DNA from: Liolophura sinensis
Taxonomy: Eukaryota; Mollusca; Polyplacophora; Chitonida; Chitonidae
NCBI RefSeq assembly: GCF_032854445.1
Contig: NC_088305.1
Coordinates: forward strand, 12,529,606 to 12,593,605
Reading direction: 5' to 3'
DNA length: 64,000 bases
Part shown: positions 56,000 to 64,000 of the stretch, one piece after another
How positions within the stretch are numbered: the stretch's first letter is position 1
How the letters are laid out: each line of letters starts with the position of its first letter
Notes under the pieces: model-generated
Seen by the model: the letters and a program-made list of their open reading frames with translations, nothing else
What the model was told of the DNA's origin: nothing
Database searches by the model: none
Translations under genes and position numbers: made by a program

Positions 56000-58900
56000 C
56001 TTTGAAGTATAAGGTAGAGAGTCAATTGATTGAAAAGGAGGGAAATGTATGATTAACCGTATACTAACTAGAGGGCCAAAACACAGAGAAATCACTGACG
56101 TATGGATCACGTGACCTTGCCAGTCAACGTCCAGTGGAAATTTTACCGGTTACGTGTGACCATTTGCCAACTACTGGTATCACACTGTCGTCGCTGCCTG
56201 GATTTAGTCAGCGTGCCGTACGCCTTTCATAGTATTGTGTTCCTTATCACCAGCATTCTCTTGGTGAACTAAGCATCCCCGAGGCCTGGTCCCTATGCAT
56301 TGTTTTAATGTTATTGTATATTTATTGTGATGACAATACAGTATTTTGAGGAATTCTAGATGAGTGACGTCTAATAAACTGCAATTAACACTACTGCTTC
56401 TCCTTACCTAATTCTACTTAAGCCATGGTGCTAGGGGGCGTGTAATTTGCTACTAATTACATATTTGCATGAACAGTCAGAATAAAACCCTAACTGTGGT
56501 AAATTGAGACCGTATTTCACCAGTTACGTGTGACCATTTGTCAACTATCACACTGTACTCGCTGGTTTGGATTTACCCTTTGTGTTGTATGTCTTTTATA
56601 TTATCATATCCATAAAATCTCTGGCACAATAACGTCATTTTTAATATGATATTGTTCAGATTGGATTTAATACATTGTAACTGTTTATGTAATTTTTGTT
56701 CTTAACTACAGTGCGCCAATAGTTACACGAGCAACGTCGACGGCCTTATGTCACAGGGTTCCAAAAACAGACAGAGGAAAGAGTTAGATTGTAAGGCGTT
56801 CCGCTACTGCTATAGCTGACAGTCATGACACACTTAAATGAGATAATAAATACGCTTCAATACTCCACCTCCAGTCTGATACACGCAGCAATAATGAACA
56901 TTCGAAACTCGACCGAGCTCCGGCCGTACGTGGGAAGGTCTGGTAGCAAGAGGCAGATGGTCGTGGGTTTCCCCCGGGCTCTGCCCGGTTTCCTCCCACC
57001 ATAATGCTGGCCGCCTTCGTATAAGTGAAATATTCTCGAGTACCGCGTAAAACACCAATCAAATAAATAAATCGAAGCTCGACTCGCCCTTATATAGTCC
57101 CAAATAGCAGGTGAAAGAGAACTTACCTCGCCGTTAAGGAAACAGAATAACAACGTTACCATGAAACCCTGAAAATATACAAAAAACGTTAGTGTTATAG
57201 CGATCCAGAAATTGAAAAAAAAAAAATAGAACTTAACGGTAACAGCGACACGGTGATGGTGAGTGATCCTCTTTTTACTGCACACAATGCTATATTCTGG
57301 TATGAAAATGCTTAAAGCTTCAAAAATTGACTCACTAAATCCCTTGCACGCAATCACGTTCATGATGCAAGACCAAAAATATGCTTAAAAATCTAACCTT
57401 AACTGCACAAGATGATGCGTATGTTAAATGAAAACTATTGATCATTGTTTAACATGATTTACTGGGGTATTTTTTGCCTACCAAATGAAAACTTAAACTA
57501 ATGGGTCAGGAATGTTAGGTATCAAAGATACCAGCTGAAGGTACTGTTGGGAATTACAGATTCTCCAGTGGTACAACACATGACTCGCCAATGGTACAAC
57601 ACACATGTAAAAGCTTTCCCATTTGCGTGGCTTAATATTTGCATGAAAAGCTTATCCTTCTCCGAAAAAGACTTGACAGTTTTTTTTTTTCATTTACATA
57701 ACAATAAACATGATGATAACATCAACCCTCACTCCATCCCCACTTCCGCCAAGGAAAAAATCCCAGCCATGGATATTTTTTTATTTGTAGAAAGCAGACC
57801 TGAAGTATTTCCAAAATCACCCTAGGCTCTGAAAAAGTAATAAACATTTCTATAATTTTCACCTCAATCTTTAAACCTCAAAACTAACACTTCTATAAAA
57901 CAGAGATGTTATGTTCCGAAAGATTCCCTCTAGAAACCCATAAATCATTTCCGCAATCACAGGAAGGTCCCATAAAAGGTTGGAATATTTTAGAAACCCA
58001 TAAATCATTTCCGCAATCACAGGAAGGTCCCATAAAAGGTTGGAATATTTCAGAAATCCATGAATCATTTCCGCAATCACAGGAAGGTCCCATAAAAGGT
58101 TGGAATATTTTCTCATTTCTATAAAACGGGTGCAATGTACCAAATTTCCCCTCCAAAAAGCAGCGGATGCTTAATTTTATAACACGACTGTAATGCTCTT
58201 CCCTCAAAAAACTCATGAACGATTCCTTACTTGGTTCTTTANNNNNNNNNNNNNNNNNNNNNNNNNNNNNNNNNNNNNNNNNNNNNNNNNNNNNNNNNNN
58301 NNNNNNNNNNNNNNNNNNNNNNNNNNNNNNNNNNNNNNNNNNNNNNNNNNNNNNNNNNNNNNNNNNNNNNNNNNNNNNNNNNNNNNNNNNNNNNNNNNNN
58401 NNNNNNNNNNNNNNNNNNNNNNNNNNNNNNNNNNNNNNNNNCTTGGTTCTTTACCCGATTAACGCAAAGGTGTGATGTTTAAAATCTTCACTCGAATCTT
58501 ACCTTACTTTTATAGTACTGTGTTATAATATTTCATAAGCTTCCTCTGAAGAAGCTACGGATATTATCATTTGTACATCAGAGATCATGTAATGTTCCAC
58601 ACTGCAATGCTTACCTGGAAAGAATTGAGGAAAAGCTCAGTGTACAGTAGTATAAGCTCCGCTTTGGCTTCCACCTGATCCGGTTTAACCAGAAACACCA
58701 TGTAGTGTACTCCAAACAGCGGTATGAGGACCAGTGTGGACTTCGCCAGACGTCTGTGGAAATAAATGTAAAAGATAAAATGTCATAATAAACATTATGG
58801 ATCACTGGGATCAGAAGCAGGGTGAATTTCGCCAGGCGTATATACGACGGGATGAAGTGAAACGCCGTATAATGCAAATGAAGATAGGAAATAGGGTAAG

Positions 58901-61900
58901 AGCCAACATGCGAACTGGTCAAACGTTTGTTAAATTTAACGAAGAATAAAGCCACCATAAAGATTATAAAACGGGACAAGGAATATGTGCATTTGACCAG
59001 AAGAAGAGTTTATGTTACAAACACCAACGTAAACAGTAAACAATGGAACAAGGACAGGCCTTGATTTAGTCTGACTTTTGCGTAAACGAATGACGGGAAA
59101 GACTCTAATAATAAAGACTGGGGTAGATCAACCAGACGTTTGTTGGAATAAATAATAAAAAAAGGAACGGGACAGAGCACCAGCAAGACACAAGAAAATG
59201 GCAACTGTAGGTATTGAAATTAACTGAAAGAACCACCAGCTAATCAAAGTTAACGCCCGTTCATCCGCAATGAGTTTGATCCACGAGTGAGCAAGTGCCA
59301 TATCATCTAATGATCATTATGTGTAGGCGCCTTCCAACAACTTGCGGATGGTTATTGGCTCCCCCGGAATCTGTTCGGTTTCCTCCCACCATAATGCTGG
59401 CCGTCGTCGTATAAGTAACATTCTTGAGTACGGCGTGATACACCAATTAAATAAATATATGAAGGGATTTTGTAGATTTGATCAGTTCTAAAAATCACAG
59501 AGTACTGAACACCTAACAATGAGTGTGCTTGACCGCATGTCGAACCAAGAATAACATTAAAGGAAAGCCATTGTAATGCAAACCACAAAACAGTGTCATC
59601 GTTGAATAGTTACCTGTGTGTGCAAATGTTTGAAAAATGCTATCTAATAATTTAAAAAGGCATGACGAAATGTAATCTGGTAACAGGGACCAGTGTAATA
59701 TAATTAGTGTGTGGTTTCTCTAGCGTGGTTAAATATATCCATATAATATACACATCGGGCTGGGTTATATTCAGCAACAGCAACCAGCGGATGGTCGTGG
59801 GTTTCATTCGATTTCCTCCCACCATAATGCTGGCGTAAAACTATAGGTAAAACTATAACTATTACCATAAACACCTCACCACGAAGGTTACATCATGATA
59901 ACTATTGATCAAACAATAATAAAAGTCATATTGGATGTCTAGGCAAAGCGTCACGATGAATACACAGCCAGCACTGACTTCTGACTACATCTCACAAATG
60001 ACAGTAACAAACCAACCTGTATCTAAACTTCTTGGTCTCTTGGTTGTTTGATGCCCGTAACTTCACAACCAGTACACGTACAATGTTCAAGAAAAATATA
60101 AAATTTGCCTGGCGAAGAAAGAAAAAGTAATTAAAAACGGGAAACATTTATGAGTACGGCGTAAAACACCAATCAAATAAATAAATAAACATATAAATGT
60201 ATCATTCAATGTGATTGCGTCTTGGTATCTAGATCTCACTATTTCGTCTGTGGGCTTGCGCTAGGACGTTTGTAATGAAGTTGGCGATGTGCGTTGGTGT
60301 CTCACGAGCTACACCCGGTTTCCCACACCAATAAACCCGACGGTCGCTATATAAGTGAACCATCCTTGAATAGTGAGTGAAACATTAATCTATAATAAAT
60401 GAATAAATGAATAAAGGAATTCAGTGATCACTTTTACATCTATATTATTAATATATTGCCATGATCCTATACTTGTTCAGAGGTACTCTTTAACTTACAA
60501 TAATAGAAGCTACAATTGGTCCTCTCAAGATCCAAAGAACCCTTTGTTGGAGTTGGTCGTCCAGCAACTAAGGATGAAAAAGAAAAACAATAAACCAAAT
60601 GATTTAGGAGGGTTGCTCATTTAGCAAATTTTGCTTATTTAAAAGTTTCTCCTACGCATGACAAGGTTCGGTGGTTTCTTCGGGCTAGATCCGATTTCAC
60701 CTTTTAAATTTCAAAATAGTAAGAAGTGAAATAGTCATGAGTACAATCACACGGCACCAATCCCTCCCCCTCCCCCAAAACAAACAAAAAAAAGCGGTCA
60801 TACACACAAAAATACAATCTGATAAAATATAAAGGCCAGGAGTCAATTTACTTACTGGAACGTCCTCAAAATATATCCTGACGATAACCCAAGGCACGAC
60901 AGACAAGACTGGGAAACCTAAAATAAAATCAACATTCAATTCAAAAACTCTCTTCAAAGGTCGATCCAAATTAAATGATTGTAATTACAGTGAACTAAAA
61001 TGGAAAATACGCCTAATGAAAACACACTTTTCCAGAATTCTCGTTCAGCATATCCATGGAAGACTGCATTAATTGTAACTTTGAGCGCGGCGTCCCCACA
61101 GTTAAGACATGTGCTGTGTTATAACGTCATTTACATATTTACATGTTATTTACTCCCAAGTTTACTCGTATGGTCCAAAAATAAAGCGATTATCCCAAAT
61201 TTCAAATTTTGACTGGGTTGAACCTAAAATTGTTTTAGTTGTTTTTTTTTTTATCACAGAAGTGCTGTAGTAAGAACAAAAATCCTCTTACACTGAAGAT
61301 TAATCTGAAGCCTGTCAAAAGATCGGCCTGGTATTGTGATTGTGCGATATCTGACTCTCTAAGAAAAAAATGCCGCGAAAAGAGGTGCCATTCAGTAAGG
61401 TGAGACAAATTTATGCAGTATTTTTTGCAGTACAAGCTCTCACTGAAGTAAACAATAACATGCCATACCCAGCCAAAGAGCATGTACCACTTTAGCTTGT
61501 TTTTCTCTGTGAAGTACGATACAAATATCAGCATGTGAAGATATAACCCCTCTAGAAATATCCACGTGTAGTTCGCCGCTATCACAAAATGGAAGCTGGT
61601 CAGCAGAAGTTTACATTCCCAATGCTGTGCACAGAAAGAAAAGAGTATTTTTTTAATATTAAGTGTATTTGAAAGAGTACTAACAAATTCTAGGACTGAT
61701 GCGTTGTATGCAAGTATGAAAACTGGGTTTGCACAGATAACATGTCACCAACTTCTTTATGCCACCTTAAAGAAATACCAGGTATATAACATTGATTTAA
61801 GATTTAAATACTCCACAATATTGAAAATACTTTTAACTGCAGTAATCTAATATGGACATATTAACAACTTTAAACTTCCCGATCTCCGGATAACGTTGGC

Positions 61901-63844
61901 ACTAACATTTCGGCAAATAAAGCTATCAATTTATTTGTCGGCAAGTAAGTAAAGTTATATAACCTGCGAAAATAATGAAAGAAACAAAGAGTACATTTAT
62001 AAATAACCATGATGGCAAATGCATAAATATTCAAGGCTGTGAGTTCTCTCTTATGAAGATGCCACCTTGAACACTAAAAAGAGAACGAGTTTTTTTACAA
62101 ATCACTTCTAACTGTGTAAGGTGAATATTAATTAATAAGATTATGAGGTCACTCACCGTTCCTGGAGCCAATCGGAGACGATTAGATTCGTCATACATGA
62201 CGTCACCTGGCAGGAAGGCTCCGCCCGCAGACAGTATTTTCTCACGAAGCAACGAAATCACACAACGTAATATGAAGGAAGCAAACAGATTCAAATGAAG
62301 GCGATTCCGCTGACAGTGCAGTTTTCTGAAGGATAAAATATATGATCGGCTGGATGAGTGACTGACAGATTTATTTATTCGCTAGCATAATGCCGTGATG
62401 AATTATTTGTGGTACTTAAAATAAAGTTAGTCCTTAATAGAGATAGTTTCTCACTTCTGAGCAATGTGTCAGTAACGTTTCCAAAACAGTCAGACATTAA
62501 CTGACCCGATTTTGATTTGATTTGATTTGATTTATTCACCAGAAAGAAAGTAGAAAAGGAAGAACATCTCAATACCTCTCTGTACCTAAACCTCTTGTAT
62601 CCGCATGGTTATATATAAATATATATACACACACATACACACATACATATACATACATATACATATACACCCGCAAACACACAGGCACAAGCATATGTAT
62701 GTACATGTACGTATATTCATACAAATACATCTTAAATATTATCGTAATGTGCACAGTATAAGTAGGCCTATATAATAATGGTTTTTCTTAATCAAGTTTA
62801 ATACAAACAGGTATATACACACACACATAATTACATATGTACGGATACATCAGTTTGTCAACATAATACAACTTATAGCACTCTGGCGGAAGCAGAAACC
62901 CCAAAGGGCTTATTGTACCCCATAACATGTTTAAATTTAATTGACATGAGATGCTAACTGGTTATTACTCATATGTTGGAATGAAGCACTTGCACATACG
63001 TACACGTGTACCTAATTATGCATACACATAGTAGTTACTACTGTAGCACCCACTGATAAATGTAAGGATATACAGACAGTAAAGAGAATTTACATTCGTA
63101 AATATGTGTACAAATATGCACACGCACACATGTGCACTTATGTATTAATATTCATATCAATCAAGGCGACAACAATATACTATCAAGAGAAAACGTTAAG
63201 CAAGCAACTACGTGTCGCAACTGAGTTAATTCAAAACAATTGTGGATGACTTGGTGTAGTAATGATTATAGCTATATGCTTCATCAGCTGTATATCTTTC
63301 TCAAGAGTAAAGTTTTCAAAGACGATTTAAATAATGATAAAGAGGTGATTTCTTTTAAATTGGAGGGCAGTTTATTCCATTCGATCGGTCCTTTTATTTT
63401 ACAAGTGTGTAGGGATAGATTGCTTTCAAGAACAATGTCGAGACTTCAGTATTTTTCATTTGTTACCTGACTGTTTTATCGATTGACTAAACAACCCTAT
63501 CAGAGATGAATTGAAAAGTTAATTCATTTATTTATTTGGCTGGTGTTTTACGCCGTACCCAAGACTATTTCACATATACGACGGCGGCCAGCATAATGGT
63601 GGGAGGAAACTGGGCAGAGCACACAGTTTGTGTGACAGTGTATCTTCAATCACATCATCTAGGTTTGTAAGCAGAAAAATGGTATAAAATGTCAGCATAA
63701 TTTTGTTTCAGGAAAATAAGACATATTTAAAAGACACAAATTTACTTACTTAAAGAAAAGCATGAGAAATACGGCAATGAAGAGAGTGACCAGGGAGACA
63801 CTGTATCCCACACTGTACAGTAGACGGATCCTCGGCATGTGCGC
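55574..63844 (-). CDS. Class B1 (secretin-family) GPCR, PTH-receptor-like, 3' part of gene
   Basis: Nine minus-strand exons encode TM1 to the C-tail. The peptide-hormone-binding ectodomain must lie right of the window. Landmarks: RLLYSVGYSVSLVTLF (TM1), KKLHCQRNRLHLNLFASFIL (ICL1-TM2), CKLLL, then NYTWIFLEGLYLH (TM3), FTEKNKLKWYMLFGW (ICL2-TM4), FPVLSVVPWVIVR, WILRGPIVASII (TM5), FLNIVRVLVVKLRAS, LAKSTLVLIPLFGVHY (TM6), GFMVTLLFCFLNGE (TM7), VQAEIVKMW. YFTEKNK, LLREKILSAG and NGEVQAEI point to PTH receptors rather than CRF or calcitonin types. Such receptors couple peptide hormones to Gs/cAMP. Exons 3-5 (61469-61624, 60856-60917, 60499-60567) do not join in one continuous correct frame, so the gene is either damaged or mis-assembled there. 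Confidence 0.8.
56137..56240 (+). repeat. Dispersed 400-bp repeat, 3' end fragment
   Basis: Reads accggttacgtgtgaccatt and tcacactgtcgtcgctgcct. Directly followed by a full copy. In the last intron of the class B1 gene. Confidence 0.7.
56242..56605 (+). repeat. Dispersed 400-bp repeat, full copy
   Basis: The most complete copy, from ccttatcaccagcattctct to tgttgtatgtctttta. CTAGGGGGCG at 56431-56440. Confidence 0.8.
56922..57075 (+). repeat. SINE family 1, 3' domain complete
   Basis: Reads ccggccgtacgtgggaaggt, atggtcgtgggtttcccccg, taatgctggccgccttcgta and a CAAATAAATAAAT tail. 50 bases from exon 8. Confidence 0.9.
57127..57168 (-). CDS. Class B1 GPCR exon 8: TM7, 42 bp
   Basis: GFMVTLLFCFLNGE between ttttcag and gtaagt, phase 0 at both ends. 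A 42-bp exon ending at Asn-Gly-Glu is a conserved feature of class B1 receptor genes in vertebrates as I recall. Confidence 0.9.
57933..58110. repeat. 60-bp minisatellite, three units, in intron 7
   Basis: Units start at 57933, 57993 and 58053 and are almost identical (cataaatcatttccgcaatc, acaggaaggtcccataaaag). Because 60 is a multiple of 3, several frames stay open here on both strands. These are not genes. Confidence 0.95.
58242..58441. other. Assembly gap, 200 N
   Basis: Exactly 200 undetermined bases, a round placeholder size. cttggttcttta lies on both edges (58230-58241 and 58442-58453). Confidence 1.
58615..58753 (-). CDS. Class B1 GPCR exon 7: TM6 and ECL3
   Basis: 139 bp, acceptor atttccacag, donor gtaagca. 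Completes the Arg codon from exon 6, then RLAKSTLVLIPLFGVHYMVF and LLYTELFLNSFQ. LIPLFGVHY is the TM6 hinge of class B1. Confidence 0.9.
58808..58850 (-). pseudogene. Fossil copy of the start of exon 7
   Basis: Minus-strand codons read IRLAKFTLLLIPVIHNV, against RRLAKSTLVLIPLFGVH in the true exon 55 bp away. The reading then runs into non-coding sequence. Further, weaker look-alikes starting (a)acgt(c/t)tg lie near 58930 and 59140. Confidence 0.65.
59325..59458 (+). repeat. SINE family 1, 3' part
   Basis: Reads acaacttgcggatggttatt, ggtttcctcccaccataatg and acggcgtgatacaccaatta. In intron 6. Confidence 0.85.
59786..59836 (+). repeat. SINE family 1, internal fragment
   Basis: gcggatggtcgtgggtttca, then cctcccaccataatgctggc. 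Internally deleted. Confidence 0.75.
60017..60108 (-). CDS. Class B1 GPCR exon 6: end of TM5, ICL3
   Basis: 92 bp, acceptor tcgccag, donor gttggtt. ANFIFFLNIVRVLVVKLRAS, then NNQETKKFRY, leaving two bases for Arg. Joins exons 5 and 7 in phase. Confidence 0.9.
60152..60192 (+). repeat. SINE family 1, last 40 bases
   Basis: tgagtacggcgtaaaacacc, then an AAATAAATAAA tail. Confidence 0.75.
60265..60415 (+). repeat. SINE family 1, strongly diverged
   Basis: Recognisable by acacccggtttcccacacca, tcgctatataagtgaaccat and agtgagtgaaacattaatc. Confidence 0.55.
60499..60567 (-). CDS. Class B1 GPCR exon 5: ECL2 and start of TM5
   Basis: 69 bp, acceptor catccttag, donor gtaagtt. The downstream part WILRGPIVASII is in the frame that joins exon 6. 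In that frame the upstream part reads LLDDQLQQRVL, without the conserved ECL2 Cys-Trp. Shifting by one base gives CWTTNSNKG at the expected place. Confidence 0.75.
60856..60917 (-). CDS. Class B1 GPCR exon 4: TM4
   Basis: 62 bp, acceptor tattttag, donor gtaagta. Reads FPVLSVVPWVIVRIYFEDVP after two bases that should complete a Gly codon. It therefore needs a preceding exon ending in phase 1, but exon 3 as written ends in phase 0. Confidence 0.8.
61469..61624 (-). CDS. Class B1 GPCR exon 3: TM3, ICL2, start of TM4
   Basis: 156 bp, acceptor tgtgcacag, donor gtatgg. HWECKLLLTSFHFVIAANYT, then WIFLEGLYLHMLIFVSYFTE, ending FGW. Holds the TM3 disulfide Cys. A fourth G in the GGG at 61468-61470 (minus strand) would restore the phase needed by exon 4. 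Confidence 0.85.
62157..62325 (-). CDS. Class B1 GPCR exon 2: ICL1, TM2, ECL1
   Basis: 169 bp, acceptor tatccttcag, donor gtgagtg. Completes a Lys codon, then KLHCQRNRLHLNLFASFILR and a long ECL1 (FLPGDVMYDESNRLRLAPGT). The long loop between TM2 and TM3 is also a feature of PTH receptors. Confidence 0.9.
62510..62935. repeat. Simple-sequence and probable retroelement tail in intron 1
   Basis: (TTTGA)n at 62512-62534 and a mixed (TA)(CA) block at 62605-62720. The surrounding sequence (caccagaaagaaagtagaaa, ccccaaagggcttattgtac) looks like the 3' region of a dispersed element, but I have no second copy here to confirm it. Confidence 0.4.
63528..63625 (-). repeat. SINE family 1, inverted, in intron 1
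   Basis: TTTATTTATT tail, then ggctggtgttttacgccgta, gacggcggccagcataatgg and gggaggaaactgggcagagc. Truncated. Confidence 0.85.
63750..63844 (-). CDS. Class B1 GPCR exon 1 in this window: TM1
   Basis: 95 bp, acceptor gtatgtttgaag, donor gtaagta. 31 codons (HMPRIRLLYSVGYSVSLVTL, then FIAVFLMLFF) plus two bases. Earlier exons for the signal peptide and three-disulfide hormone-binding domain must lie beyond 64000. Confidence 0.85.
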
Positions 63845-64000
63845 CTTCAAACATACACAAAACAGACAATTGATGGTAAAAAAGTTTTCAAATATCGACA
63901 TTAAATATATGTATTTGTTTACCGCTTTGACTGACATTTAACATCACTGAAGTTTCTGAATTGGACGCCGGTGCAAACTGTTCACGTTGAAAAAAATGAA

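Noticed and set aside
57933-58110. CRISPR-like repeats
   Set aside because: Repeats are contiguous 60-bp units without spacers, in an animal genome.
57871-58216. Frames with a repeated 20-residue protein unit on both strands
   Set aside because: Caused by the 60-bp minisatellite, whose length is a multiple of 3. It lies in an intron of the class B1 gene.
58193-58482. Open frames of 80-90 codons across the N run
   Set aside because: They are open only because undetermined bases contain no stop codon.
63240-63470. 76-codon frame in intron 1 of the class B1 gene
   Set aside because: Somewhat protein-like (LEGSLFHSIGPFILQV) and possibly a retroelement piece, but I could not match it to a family with confidence.

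Overview
The window is nuclear DNA of an animal, most likely a mollusc or another lophotrochozoan. Genes are split by introns with GT..AG borders, AT-rich intergenic DNA is full of short retroposons, and one short interspersed element (SINE) family carries a 3' domain (cataatgctggccgcc, ttacgccgtactcaag) that I remember from mollusc genomes. I recognised no prokaryotic operons, CRISPR arrays or viral genes. Species assignment is inference.

Layout. 1-2.8 kb: two decayed Tc1-type DNA transposons. 2.8-7.8 kb: intergenic DNA with repeats. 7.8-9.5 kb: a broken rhodopsin-type GPCR with a local duplication of its TM6 region. 9.6-15.3 kb: repeats and SINEs. 15.9-20.1 kb (+): a two-exon gene for a Cys-rich ectodomain resembling those of Methuselah/adhesion-type receptors, but without seven membrane helices. 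20-27 kb: mostly intergenic. 27.4-35.4 kb: a composite region built around a dead piggyBac transposon, with inverted and direct repeats, a SINE inside the transposase, and arrays of CTCF-like motifs. 37.0-40.3 kb (-): a predicted six-exon gene of unknown function, followed by two adjacent hairpins. 41.4-42.9 kb: a Tc1-type element one stop codon from intact. 45.5-52.0 kb (+): two intronless paralogous rhodopsin-type GPCRs of 303 aa each. 55.6-63.8 kb (-): the 7TM core and C-tail of a class B1 GPCR closest to parathyroid hormone (PTH) receptors, in nine exons. Its hormone-binding ectodomain lies beyond the right edge.

The genes do not form an obvious pathway. Three receptor types, plus a receptor-like ectodomain, happen to sit in a repeat-rich region. 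The strongest leads are: (1) the class B1 receptor, whose exons 3-5 do not join in one frame and whose conserved ECL2 Cys-Trp is readable only in a shifted frame; (2) CTCF-like motif arrays in opposite orientation on either side of the piggyBac relic, with the same core in a dispersed repeat; (3) the ectodomain-only gene; (4) the six-exon gene of unknown function. I found no convincing new multi-gene system. All splice models are read by eye and rest on phase agreement and splice consensus, with no transcript evidence.
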